A stretch of DNA of 64,000 bases from Zingiber officinale (Eukaryota > Streptophyta > Magnoliopsida > Zingiberales > Zingiberaceae): positions 25,592,302 through 25,656,301 of the forward strand of contig NC_055986.1 of the NCBI RefSeq assembly GCF_018446385.1, in the 5' to 3' direction. Positions 24,742 through 36,700 of the stretch are shown here, one piece after another. A program made the position numbers and the translations under genes. The notes beneath the pieces are model-generated. The model made no database searches. It had not been told where the DNA came from and saw only the letters and a list, made by a program, of their open reading frames with translations. The stretch's first letter is position 1, and every line of letters begins with the position of its first letter.

Positions 24742-25215
24742 TTTATAAAATTGAAAAAATAGCTTTTAAAAAATTACGTGATTTACCCTCCTCTCACGTA
24801 CATTTTGATCCAACAATAAGTTATAAAGTGACACATTGATCTCCGTGATGGTTCAAAAATAGTTGTGAGATGTCGAGACCAAATAGGCAACAATGCACCA
24901 TCACCATGTCGGCAACAACACCGTCACACACCTTTGCAATTAATAAGGTAAGGTGTACTCGTGGCTCAAGGAGGATACTCCATGTTGCTCATTAATGTGA
25001 CAAAATAGTGCGCCAATCATAAGGATGATACATAATCTTGCATATCATGTTAATTAAATGTGACACCTTATCTCTCTAACAACTAGGACTTGATCAACTG
25101 TCCCATTGAAATTCCAACACCTCAGCTTAATGTTCTAGAAAGGTAAGAAGGTGACAACTCAACACAGTTTAGTCAGTCAGGTTACACCTCTTCAACTAGA
25201 TTTGAAGAGAAGACT
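24742..25215. other. Intergenic, no gene seen
   Basis: This is mixed-composition DNA with short stretches resembling Gypsy internal or LTR sequence (for example TTGAAGAGAAGACTTGTGATG near 25205, similar to 57770-57790). No open frame of note. Confidence 0.4.
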
Positions 25216-26392
25216 TGTGATGTAGTAGAATCCTACAAACCCCACATGTTGTATGTTTAAAAGTCATGCTGAGCTGTCAATTAAAGTTAAGATGAATCAA
25301 ACATTACCCAAACAGAATTAGGCCCATTCTAGATGAGAGTCAGGTCTGATCAAACCGACTTAGAACACTCATCCTAAAGATTCAAGTTTGATCGAGGACA
25401 AGTCGATTACCATGTCTCAGTCTTAGATCACAACATTACCCGAGTCTTAGTCTTAGATCACGACATCACCTAAGTCTTAGTCTAAGCCTCATATCCTGAC
25501 ATACTTCAATTTCAACCTCAGATCACAGTATCACTCGGGCTTCAGTCTCAGATCCTGACATCACCCCCTGGGCCTCAGTTTCAATCTCAGATCCTAATAT
25601 CACCCGGGCCTTAGTCTTAGATCTCGATGTCACTCGGGCATTAGTCAGTCTTAGATCCCGATATTATTTAGGTCTCGATCTCAACTGTTGACATCCTCTC
25701 TGTCTTAGTATCATAGCTTGACATCCTATATTGGCCTCAGTTGCCAATACCCTCTACACTTTAATCTTAGATCCCCACATCCTATTTCAGCCTTAATCGC
25801 TGACATCCCCCATACCTCTGTCTTGGATCCAGACATTTTCCATATTTCAGCTTTAGTTGTCAACTTTGTCTATCTTTAACGCTACTCAACCTCATTCCCT
25901 CATCCTTAGGTCAGGCTACACCCTATAATTTGGTGCACGTGAGAGCAACATAATCACCTCATTACGGACATCAATGGGGAATATTCCATAACACACGGCA
26001 CCGTGCGAATGGAGAAGGGGTTATGCAGTTATCAAATCTGGTCTTCTAGATGCCCTCCTTCCAACACATGACACTTGATAAAAGGAGGGGCAACTAACAA
26101 CTGCCAAATCTGGTCCCCATTGGCCCATACAAGGATGATACAACGTCTAATATGAAGATGCTCTTCTGACGGCTATATAAATTATAGAGACAGTACGTGC
26201 AAGGAGGAATATTTTGAATTCACACACACTGGCCCTCTCTAAGGTACCATCTACTCCTCATCTTCTTCTTTCAGTATACTATATCAAGTAAATCTTAACT
26301 TAAGTGTCTGAGTGACCTGTCGGAACTCTCCAGCATTAGTCTAACCCTCTTTTGAAATGTCTTTTCAAGTTGTCTCATTCTACTCGCCGACA
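25216..26392 (+). repeat. Probable Gypsy-type LTR with degenerate internal repeats
   Basis: The left end, GACTTGTGATG, resembles the start of the Gypsy LTR at 57786. At 25400-25870 a roughly 40-bp unit built on CTCAGTCTTAGATCCTGACATCAC repeats about ten times with much drift. A TATATAAA box near 26163 and an LTR-like leader (GTGTCTGAGTGACCTGTCGGAA) follow. No TSD was found at the guessed ends, so the limits are uncertain. Confidence 0.4.
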
Positions 26393-28525
26393 ATCTCCAA
26401 AAAAATGAATATGTTAATCTATTCGTTGACTGACAATTGACCATCCATAATATTTAACCGAAATAATTGTGTATATGCATGCTGAAATGGAGCTTCAGTT
26501 ATTAGAGAGAAAATATGCTTGTTGAGTGAAATAAGCAAATCTCGGAGAGATCAAAGCAGGGGAAAAAACTAGAATTTGTATGACCAGTGAAACAATTCTT
26601 TAAATTTTTAACCAGAACAATGATTTATTTATATAAAAACTCACTATTTTTTTGAAATTCTTGGGCATAATTAATTTGAGTAAATCATTCTTTAAAAAAA
26701 ATTATGACTGATCATTGTTGCATTAGTGATGGATATAAGATTATGAGTTGAGAATATTAAATTATATTAAAAAAAATTTAAGAGAGTAACAAGTTGATAC
26801 ATTTAAGAGTATGCAAAAAAAATTACGAGCAAAAAATTAAAAGAGTTTTTTATTATTAAAAGACTACCCATACAGATCAATATATTTTACCTTCAGTAAT
26901 TATTTTTAAGTTTGATTTTATTATAACAGTTAGCCAGTTACATAGCAGTTACAGGTTAATAATTATTATAATATGGAAATTTCAATTTTAATTAATACAA
27001 ATAAATTGTATTGTACAATATTGATACTTCTATGATGTTATAATTATGTTATGGAATTGTACAGCGGCTACACGATAATAATTGTTACAACAATAAAATA
27101 GAAAAAATAAAATATAGATGGAGTATCCTTTGAATAATAAATAAAAAAGTTTATCTCTGACTATTCCAATAAAATAATATATTTTTTATTTTTTTTTCCC
27201 AAATTTATTACCTTGGCTTATTTTTAAATGTATTGACCAATTGAATTGTCCAGATTTTTGACCTTCATAAAAAACAAACAAATAATCCCCAGTGTTAGAA
27301 ATGAAAGAGACCAGTACCACTTCTTATGCTACTCTGTCCAAGTCCAATGCATCAAAATAGAGAGAAGGCGAGTGACTTCTTTACTCTGTCCCAGTCCAAT
27401 GCATCAAATGATACAAGTTGTCTAAGTGTACTCATACTCGGAATTCCTACTGAAATTGTATTTCAAAACCGTCCAATTAAACTGCTGTCATTCTATGCGC
27501 GATCCTGCACCTCCTTTCTTAACAAACAAACAGACAGACAGACAAATAAAAAAACAAACAAACAAACAAAAACAAGATGCTTCTTTTCATTCTTGGTCGA
27601 CATTCAGAATCCTCTTAGCATGCACTGACGATGCACCCTTAACCTGCGTGATACTGATGTAACTAGCATTTATAAAAGTACAATGGAATTAAGGACGTCC
27701 TTTGTCGAGATAACCAAGAGGCGGAGCCTGGAGGTGTGTCTTAGCCTCCGGTTCACCTCTGGAGATCTCCAAAAAGTGACAATATCTACTCACTTTTGTT
27801 GTTTCTCTCTGCTGCGTCTTGTTCTGTAGTTGCGTTGGGGCTGTATGTGTCCTTGTTTTTGGTGCTTTGGTCATGTGTCATTTCGATCGTCTGTTTCGTC
27901 TTGTCTTTCTTCTTTGTTTTGTTATGTTTTTTCTGTGGGGTTGATTTACATTGTGAGATGAAAATGTGCTCCGTTTCGTTGTTAAATCATTAGCTCAACG
28001 TTATTGAACCATGACTCACTTGATAACACACAATCTATGACCTCTACTGGCATTGACTCGTTCGTGTGTAATCTTCATGACGTAATTTATTGTAAAGTTT
28101 CTGTATGTTAATGTGCAATCTTCGAAGCGAGCTCGATGACGAGAGCGACAAGAGCTGGGGGCTCCGAGTGATGGTAGAGGACGACGACATCGACGTCCAC
28201 AAGCAGCATAAGATTGTAGGGGTAATTTCAGAAAATGAAAGAGTTTCTTGTCTCCTTTATGTCAAGATTAATGACCGGGCACTGAAGGTTGGCTTTTATA
28301 TTGTTCTGACAGGGACGTGGTGGGCCGTACGTGTAAAGGAACAGGGGAAGTAGGACAAGGCAGATGGACAGGGGAGAGGAACTAAAACATCAAACCTGCG
28401 TGACAGAGACTTAAATACTAATCCGCCTTTCAATTTTCCAACTTGCTTTGGAATCCACGTTCAAAAGATGCAGCCGGTGCAATGTACCTGAACCCAGAGA
28501 TTAATTCATTGGCACGGCAGAATTC
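26393..28525. other. AT-rich intergenic DNA upstream of the ARGOS gene
   Basis: No gene is supported. There is a simple repeat of AAAC/GACA units at 27521-27572. Short frames at 27326-27662, 27796-27993 and 28105-28353 lack any recognisable family or composition. The last 400 bases should hold the ARGOS promoter and 5' leader, but no convincing TATA box could be chosen. Confidence 0.5.
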
Positions 28526-28822
28526 ATGGCAAGCTCAACGCACGAAGGAGAGCACTTGGCTCTCGGCTCAAATGCACTCCATGAGCATCAACTCGAAGCC
28601 GCTGTTGCTGCTGCTGTTTCATGTAAGTATTTCAGCATGAAATCTTTGTTGTTGCTGCTCTTGTTCGCAGTGTCTTTGTTGGTGCTCCCGCTTGTGCTGC
28701 CGCCATTGCCGCCCCCTCCCTCCGTCCTCCTGCTGCTTCCCGTAGTGCTTCTGATTTCGCTTGTGATCTTGGCTCTTGTGCCTCCCGACATGCGACATGT
28801 CGCATCGTCGGAGTGTAAATAA
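28526..28822 (+). CDS. ARGOS / ORGAN SIZE RELATED small membrane protein
   Basis: This is a single-exon frame of 98 codons. Residues 1-36 are hydrophilic and variable. Residues from about 39 on form the OSR domain: a first hydrophobic helix (KSLLLLLLFAVSLLVLPL), the proline turn LPPLPPPP, and a second helix (VLLLLPVVLLISLVILALVP), then a short polar tail. The LPLVLPPLPPPP signature is diagnostic of ARGOS, ARGOS-LIKE and OSR proteins. These plant-specific proteins sit in endoplasmic-reticulum and other membranes, promote organ growth, and in several species damp ethylene signalling. The ATG at 28526 is the first in frame, and the length fits the family (about 60-130 residues). Frames on the opposite strand are shadows of this leucine/proline-rich stretch. 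Family assignment is firm; hormone response of this copy is unknown. Confidence 0.9.
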   Translation: MASSTHEGEHLALGSNALHEHQLEAAVAAAVSCKYFSMKSLLLLLLFAVSLLVLPLVLPPLPPPPSVLLLLPVVLLISLVILALVPPDMRHVASSECK

Positions 28823-29040
28823 ATTTGAGCAAAACGTGCTTCCATATTTTGCAGAGAAAGAGTTGCCTAATATATTAAGCCTTTAGATATATGCATTTAT
28901 CCACTTACGCTGGATTTATTATCTGTTTAATTTTGCTCCTAAGCCATAATTGAGATGGTAACCATGAGATAAACTTACAGTATTAAGGGTCGAATCCAGA
29001 TAAAAATTGAGAATATATCCTTCCCCATGTGATCGAGACA

Positions 29041-29237
29041 GGATCCTCTGTCTTTAAATTTTTTTTGTCCCCGTGTCTCCTTGCTGATCGGACGGATCAA
29101 ATTACATCTTAAGACATCATGATATCCTTAAGATATGTGTAGTATCCTCGTGATGTGCAAGACATCCTTGAGATGTAATCTGGTCTGTCCGATCGACAAG
29201 GGACACGAGAACAGAGAAATTTAGAGACAGAGGATCC
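29041..29237. mobile_element. Foldback element (MITE-like inverted repeat)
   Basis: Both ends begin with GGATCCTCTGTCT when read inward, and the two arms (about 29041-29116 and 29163-29237) are complementary for about 75 bases at roughly 80 percent by eye. The short centre holds three related ATCCTNNNGATRTG units. No target duplication was found. A transcript across it would form a long hairpin. Confidence 0.7.
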
Positions 29238-29454
29238 ATAATTTCTTAATTTATTTTATTATAGATGATCTTGGAGTTGACTATGTGGGATACTTAGAGT
29301 CAGTGTATGACTTTTGTCTCATTATTTGCTTAATCCATGATATAGTTCACTATATGATAGATTTATAGAAATAAATAAAAATTGATTCATGATAAAATTT
29401 ATGGTCTATTTGATTTTTTAATTTATCTTTATACATATGATTGTTGAGTCAACT

Positions 29455-29531
29455 GTCTAAATATTTGGGATATGATAATTTCTAAATATTTGGGATATGA
29501 TAATTTTCTAAATATTTGAGATATGATAAGT
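29455..29531. repeat. Three-copy 25-bp tandem repeat
   Basis: CTAAATATTTGGGATATGAT and its variants occur three times head to tail in AT-rich DNA between the ARGOS and LARP6 genes. Confidence 0.85.
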
Positions 29532-29868
29532 TCATAAAAATTATCTATAGAGATTATGGATTAAAATAGAGTGAAATCCTATTTTTTTCCCAAGCTATTA
29601 TATGCCGTGTCCCCTTGAAAATTAGTTTTGGTAGATTATTATAATTTTTCAAAATTAATTTTAGAAAAATGAATGATTAATGCCTTAAAATAACTTAGAG
29701 CAAATAATATGGCAAGATACTGACCCTTGAGCATATGAGAGCCTCTTACTTATTCTGCATTTACTAAATGGATAAGAACTCGTACAATTCGCATATGCAT
29801 ATGATCCATAGGGCAACACATGCATAACTCTTGGATTAATATAAATCTTAACATCATGAATATTACTA

Positions 29869-30170
29869 AGGTCGTTTTCTAAGTAATATGTGTTTTAATT
29901 TAGATTTATCTAATTCACAACCCAAAAAAAGATTGTTTATGATTAGTCGGATGAAATTTGAACAATATTATAAAGGTCGTTTTCTAAAGAATATGTGTTT
30001 TAGATTTATCTAATACACAACCCAAAAAAAGATTATTTATGATTAGTCGGATGAAATTTGAACAGTATTATAAATGTCGTTTTCTAGGTAATATGTGTTT
30101 TAGATTTATCTAATACACAACCCAAAAAAAGATTGTTTATGATTAGTCGGATGAAATTTAAACACCTAAA
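29869..30170. repeat. Three-copy tandem repeat of about 100 bp
   Basis: Each unit begins AAGGTCGTTTTCTAA or a close variant, holds CACAACCCAAAAAAAGATT and ends in GATTAGTCGGATGAAATTT. Units start near 29870, 29972 and 30074. They are over 90 percent alike by eye, so the array is young. No coding potential. Confidence 0.9.
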
Positions 30171-30788
30171 TTATTAAAAAAATAATAATAATATAAACCT
30201 TAAGCCCCAAATGACATTGGTGCAATTTTAGCAATGTGCATTTAGAATGTAATTAAAAACGCCTCTTTCAACTAATTGTTTCGTACTCTAATATTATTTT
30301 TCTTTTAAAAAAAGGAACAGGCTGTTCTTATACTTTATTCATTTAAATAGATATGAAAATTTTAAATAAATTTTTTAAAGGATGCCTAGAAACGAAAAAA
30401 AAAGTTTATTGTTAAATTATTGTTTGATGGACGAAAAATACATACAAAAAAAATTATAATTATTTTAATTAGTTTAAAAAAAATCTGCTATCTTAAGTCT
30501 CAACTGCCCTAGAGCCGTTAAGGTAATTATTTTAATTAGTTAACATTATTACTTATAATAATACAAAATTACCTAATCACGTGCTAATTACCTGACAGTT
30601 TGATGTTCAAGTCCGAAGCGCCATTCGATGTAATCGGCAACTGCCACGTGGGGGTTATTTATTAGTCAGTGGCACTCTCGGAAATAAATTCAAGTCGTAG
30701 CCCGTTCATTAACGAGAAGAAGGTCCAAGCAGTGGTATAAGTATTGGACTTGTTGGAGCCCAAGTTGACTAGAGGGTTGTGCAGATCT
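30171..30788 (+). other. LARP6 upstream region
   Basis: This is AT-rich to about 30600, then more mixed, and it should contain the LARP6 promoter and 5' leader. A CCACGTGG palindrome (G-box core CACGTG) lies at 30644-30651. The reading frame is open upstream to 30744 but has no ATG there, only TTG codons. Confidence 0.45.
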
Positions 30789-33700
30789 ATGGCCGACGGT
30801 ATCCTGGAGCAAACCCTAGGGGACACCGAGGACCGCGCCCTCCTCTCCGGCTCCGGTGGCGCTGACGACCGATCTCCAACGGAGTCCGGTGATTCTTCCC
30901 TCTCACGATCCCTTTCTTCCAGCCGACTCAACGCCCAGGCAGCAGAGTTTGTCCCCCGCTCCTCGCAGCTCCCCGATTCTACCCCAGTGCCGATCCGTCA
31001 TGGACATGCTCCTGTGGCTCACCCAGTGATGCACGTATTCCACCAGGCGCCTCCAAGCTCAAATTATTTTGCTCCCGGCTCGGGTTCGTTCGAGTACTAT
31101 GGGGCTGCCCAGTCCGGCGGGTTTAGGGATCACGAGGGTGGACATACGAGTGCTGATCCTGAACGAACCCCTCTGGATAAGGACGAGCTTCCAGAAGAAG
31201 TTATCCAAAAGATCACGAAACAGGTTCGTGTGACTTTGCCTCAAGCATTTCATGAGTTCATATGCTTAATTTCCTTGTGATACTATCTATAGTGTATTAG
31301 AATTGACATTTATCGAAAGATTTATGGTGCTTCATTGGTTTTGTCAGTAAAGTTAGGAGATGAACCTTTTAAACTGCTCGAGGGTTACTATAACGTGTTT
31401 TTCTTAGATAACGCAGCATCTAGCGTCATCAAATATTAATTGGCTTGATAACACAACTCTACTAGACATATACCAATTGTTTAGCTCTCATGTGAAGTTT
31501 AGTGATTTGGATAGACTGGTTTACTTGAAGAAAATGGAGTAGTGAGACTATAGATGATAGAAAAGTAAATTTTGTTTTATTAACCAATTCATCATTGATC
31601 GGCCTTTTTTTGGACTTATGTTAGATGAATAGAAATTGTAGTATCGAAAGTGTTAGGGGATGGGGGGTTTGAATAGTGCTCGTGGCTTTTTCATATTTTT
31701 CGTAAATCAATAGTATATGCAGCGGAAAAAAGAATTCAAAAGAAGTATCAACAGAGACAAAGCTAACACATTATTTTTCACTTGGTTCGGAGCATGTGGT
31801 GACTCATACTCTAAGGTCCGCGATCGTCGATCGCTTTTGTTGGACAATCCACTAATAATTTCGAATAAGTACAAGTACAAAGTGATAATATTTAAAAAGC
31901 TATAACCGAAATTTTACCGACAACTAAAGATTCAGAGATTCGTGCTTCGGTCGTTGGAGCAGTGTTGCAGTGTCGTCGAGTTGTTTTTGGAGCAGCGCGC
32001 AAGAGAGTAAATTGTTGGAGTTGTTATGTTTGAGGTGCTGGTCAAAGTCCATTTTATAGGCTACCTCCGGGTGCCTGGACTAGTCGCAGCGCCCCCACGT
32101 GACATCCTCTCGTCGAAACTCTATCCAACAACTTTTATCCTTACCTTGGCGCTTGGACCACTCCTCGGGCTTGGACGCTGATGTGTGCTGACCAATCGGA
32201 ACGCGCCAACTCATTTGCACGCGCGGCAGAGTTCGGCCTAGTCTGAGAGCCCAGACCCAATCCGGTTTGCGTCTGGGCATCTGGACCCCGTCCGAGCACC
32301 TGGATGCCCATTTTCTGGGCAATCTTTCAGCTTTGATTTCTTGTACCATAGAGTTAGCACAACAAACAAAATATATCATTTTGAATGAATTTGACAGTCT
32401 TGGGATTGTTTGGTTCTGACTTTTGGATTTCCGTGAAACCCTAGGTCAAATCGACTTTTATTGTTCTCTCAACAGGGAACGCGTCCTCACCTACTCCTCT
32501 CAGGAGAGTTTACCTGATGTCAAACCAGTCCTTCAGACCGTTTGGACTTTTGTTCAGCATCCTGGACTTTAGGATTTTATGCTGGATGTCCCATCTTCGA
32601 CCCGTCCATTCGTCCGCCTAGTGTCTGCAACCTCTAGGACTTTTATCCACTGTCCTCGATTAGTAGGATTTTTCGTCTGATGTTCTTGACCTGTTAAGAC
32701 TTTTGTCCAGTCCATCAAACTAGAACTTCCTTGTCTAGCCGCAATTAGGGCTTTCTAACTGTCTAATATTCGCTAGGACTTTTACTTTACCTAAGTTCAC
32801 TTATGACTCTCAGTCAGACTTGTTAGAACTACAATAATCCTTAACTTTGAATCCTTTACCATTATCAAAATTTAGGTTCGATCATCTAGTGTTTTCTGCA
32901 CCAACAATCTCCCCTTTTGATTATGGCAACATAATTTAAAGTTAAGTAAAACATAACTAGTTAAGAATAACTAGAGACTTGTACAAGTAAGAATTTTCAA
33001 TTGCCTTTTTTCAAAGTTAAAATTTCTAAGTATAAAAACAGAACTTAGAAAAGGTTACAAAGTTAAAATTTCTAAGTTAAATTCCTCCCAAAAAATTTTT
33101 AACTTTAAGCCCCTCTAGAAAATAGCATTTACTTCTTTTCTTTTTGAAAAATTTTAACTTTTGAAAACTAGCAACTTAACTTTTAATCTTCCCCCCCCCC
33201 CCCAATTGACATATATCAAAAATAATTTGCAAAAGAAATGTAAAGAACTCCTCAATTAATGCTAAAAATTTTAAAGATACAAATGCTTAAATGATTGTTT
33301 TGTTTAACGGAGAAAAATTTGCAAAAATGAAAAATTAGGTAAAGTTAATAGCATGAGTATAACTCTAGAGTCCAAGCATAAATGTAATTTGGAAAATTAA
33401 TTAGGTTTTGAAAACTTAATTTGGTTTTGAAAAATTTATTTGCTTAAGAATTAATTAATTTAAGTTTTAAAAATTAATTAAAGTTTTGAAAATTAATTTA
33501 AGTTTTAAAAATTAAATTAAAGTTTTGAAAATTAATTAAGGTTTTGAAAAATTAATTTGGTTAAGAATTAATTAATTGAAGTTTTGAAAATTAATTAAAG
33601 TTTTAAAAATTAATTTAAGTTTTGAAAATTACTTTAAGTTTTAAAATTTAAGTTTTGAAAATTAATTAAAGATTAAATCTTGAAAAAATAATTAAAAAAT

Positions 33701-36700
33701 TAGATCAATTGAATTAATTAGGTTTTAGGTTAGATTCAGTAAATTGATTAATTAAATTAATTAGTTTGAGTTAGGTTAAGTAATTGACTAGTTTTAGTTA
33801 GGTTAACTAAATTAATTGATTAATTTGAGTTAGGTTAAGTAAAATAATAGATTAGTTTGAGTTAGTTTATGTAAGTCTAAATTGATTAATCTTAAGATCT
33901 CACCAATTTCTAGATTTTCATTCAGTGAGCCTAGGTTTTTGTGAGATGTTTGATATATTGATATTTTCTTCAATTTAATTTGAAATCTATGGATTGATTT
34001 ACATTTGAGTTAGGCTTAGGTTTAAAAGTTAGTCAGTTAAATATTCATTTCAAAAATCAGCTTCTAGGCTGGGTGTCAGAGCAACGATCACTTCTAGACA
34101 AAACCTTTTAAGGAAATTGAATATTTAACTTTCTTTCTGAAAATCCTTGGTGTAACTAGTTAAGTGTCGATCAAGCCTAAGTCCTTATCTAACCACCCTA
34201 ATCTAGGAAGAAATAAGGAAAATAGTAAATCAAACAATCAAGTAAATCTATCTAATAATAAAGATGGCCTTTTTATTGGTTTCTCTTGGATCATAGTCTC
34301 GATAAGGTCTATTAAGGTAATGGATTTGATCATTGGGAATCCAATATTGATTAAGTCCAACTTGATTAGTCAAGTTAGATTTAGGGACCCATACTTGGAC
34401 TAAACTTCTATTGGTTCGATTTACTAAAGATAAGTAAGATCTGAATCGATGTTTAGGCTTGTATTCGAGTCCAGATCGGTTGTATACAACCCTTTGTTTT
34501 TTAAGAATCAGATCAAGGGTCTTGGAACCCAAAGTGAATTGTTCTAACGTATCCTTGAGTTCTTTGACTTGAGTTTTCAAATTAGAATTTTCTTCCTCAA
34601 GTTGTTGGACTTGAGTTGAAATTCCAATTTGAATTGACTCGGTCAAAGGACTTGGGTTAGTCTCTTCTTTGAAGGCTTTGACATCCTTTTAGAGTAACTT
34701 GATCCGGATATTGGACTTGGCTAATTTTCTAGATAAGTAAGAAAGTAAATTATGCAATCTAACTAACGATGGACTAACAGTGGAGTTGGAATCGTCTGAA
34801 TTAGATACGGATTCGTGGCTTTGCTCGGACTTAGCTTCTGATTCATTCTCGGACTCGGTTTCGACTACTTGTGCTTGTATTGGTAATGCCAGAAAACTTG
34901 TTCGTCCTCATCTGATTCGTCAGAAGACACGGACTACGTTGCTTTCGAGTCTTCTTTTCTTTTTGTTTGGACATTCTGACTTATAGTGCTCTTTCTGGTT
35001 GCACCTATAACAGGTCACTTCTGATTTGGGCTTCTTGGTTTGAATTGGACCCGACTGCTTCATCTTCGTTTGTATCACCTTCATGATCTCTTGTTTGGTG
35101 AATCCCTCCTCCTTTTTGTACAATTTTCAAACTAGGTTCATGAGCTCGACAATGATTTCCTCGCATAATCCGATTCATGTTTGGACTCAGGTTTGGTTCG
35201 GTACTTGTTCTTTGATTCCTTCGTCTTGCTTGTACTTGCAACCAAGACAATATCTTTTTCGATCGGAAGTGCATTAGGCTGTTCATGTAATTCGAATTCA
35301 GAAAACATTTCGTCTAGTCTAATATTTGAAAGATTCTTGGATATTTTATAAGCATCTACCATCGATGTCCACAAAGCATTCCTTGGAAAAGCATTTAACG
35401 CATATGTTATAATATCGCGGTGATCCACATTTGGTCCGATCGCATGGAGACCGTTGAGCAAGTCTTGGATCCAAGTGTATAATTGGCTCGCCGATTCATC
35501 ATCCTGCATTTTAATATCATATAATTTATTTAAAATTAAGTCCCGTTTACTTACCTTTGTATCGGAAGTCTTCGTATGCAATTCGATTAGTTTTTCCCAT
35601 AAGTCCTTTGCACTTGTGAATGGACCGACTCGGTTCAGTTCGTCTTTGGTAAGATTGCATTGGAGATTCTGAGTTATCTTGGTGTCGACCTCGATCTTTT
35701 TCCTTGGCACGTCCAACTTGTCGCAGGGGATGAGTACTCCGTCTATGATGGGGAATGTGAATCCATTTTGAATAATGATCCACTTTCACCTGCGTCTTGA
35801 GGTGGTACTCTATCTAACCTTCCAGTATCCGAAATCCTCGTTGGAGAAACGAGGAAAACTTGAGGCGGTACTCCATCGGTACTATAACCTTCTTGATGGC
35901 CATTCGAAATCTTGCACACAAAGAAACGAGGAAAACTTGTTCCACTTGGTCTTGGATTAATAGTGTGGTATGAAAAGTATTGAACTCGAGTGGTGTTGCA
36001 CCAACTTTGAGAAACGTAAAACTCGATTTAAAAAAAAAAATTGATCAAAAGGGGTGATAGCATCAATTTGATCGACTCTGAAAAACTCAAAAAATATCAC
36101 GAAAAGAAAAAAAAAACTTGCTTGAACGGTGGTTGTACTGATTCAGAGCGGTCTCGCTTTGATACCAATTGTAGGATCGAAAGCGCTAGAGGGAGGGGTG
36201 AATAACGTTTGTTGCTTTTTCACCTTTTTTGTAATCAATAGTATACGCAGCGGAAAGAAAGAATTCAAAAGAAGTATCAATGGAGACAAAGCTAACACAT
36301 TTTTTACTTGGTTCGGAGTCTGTGGCGACTCCTACTCCAAAGCCTGTGATCGTTGATCGCTTTCATTGGACAATCCACTAATAATTCTGAATAAGTACAA
36401 GTACAAAGTGATAATAGTTTAAGTGCTATAAACAAAATTATACCGACAACTAAAGATTCACAGATTTGTGCTTTTGGTCGTCGGAGCAGCAATGTCATGA
36501 AGTTTGTCTTTAGATGCAAGAGAGTAAATCGTTAGAGTTGTTATGTTTGAGGTGCTAGTCGAAGTCTATTTTATAGGCCACCTCTGAGCGTCTGGACCGG
36601 TCCCGAGCACCCCCACGTGGTGTCCTCTCATTGAAACTCTATTTAGCGACTTTTATCCTTACCCAGGCGCCTAGACCACTCCCTTGCGCTTGGGCGCGAC

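Noticed and set aside
25216-26392. Solo Gypsy LTR with TSD
   Set aside because: The LTR nature is plausible but the flanks tested (AGACT and ATCTC) do not match, so a solo-LTR claim with TSD is not supported.
27326-27993. Small frames in the ARGOS upstream region
   Set aside because: Low-complexity or random composition, including an AAAC/GACA microsatellite; no family recognised.
28588-28845. Minus-strand frames opposite the ARGOS gene
   Set aside because: They are shadows of a CTG/CCG-rich coding stretch; the plus strand has the diagnostic OSR motif.
30744-30788. Upstream extension of the LARP6 frame
   Set aside because: The frame is open but begins with TTG, not ATG. The first ATG in frame is at 30789.
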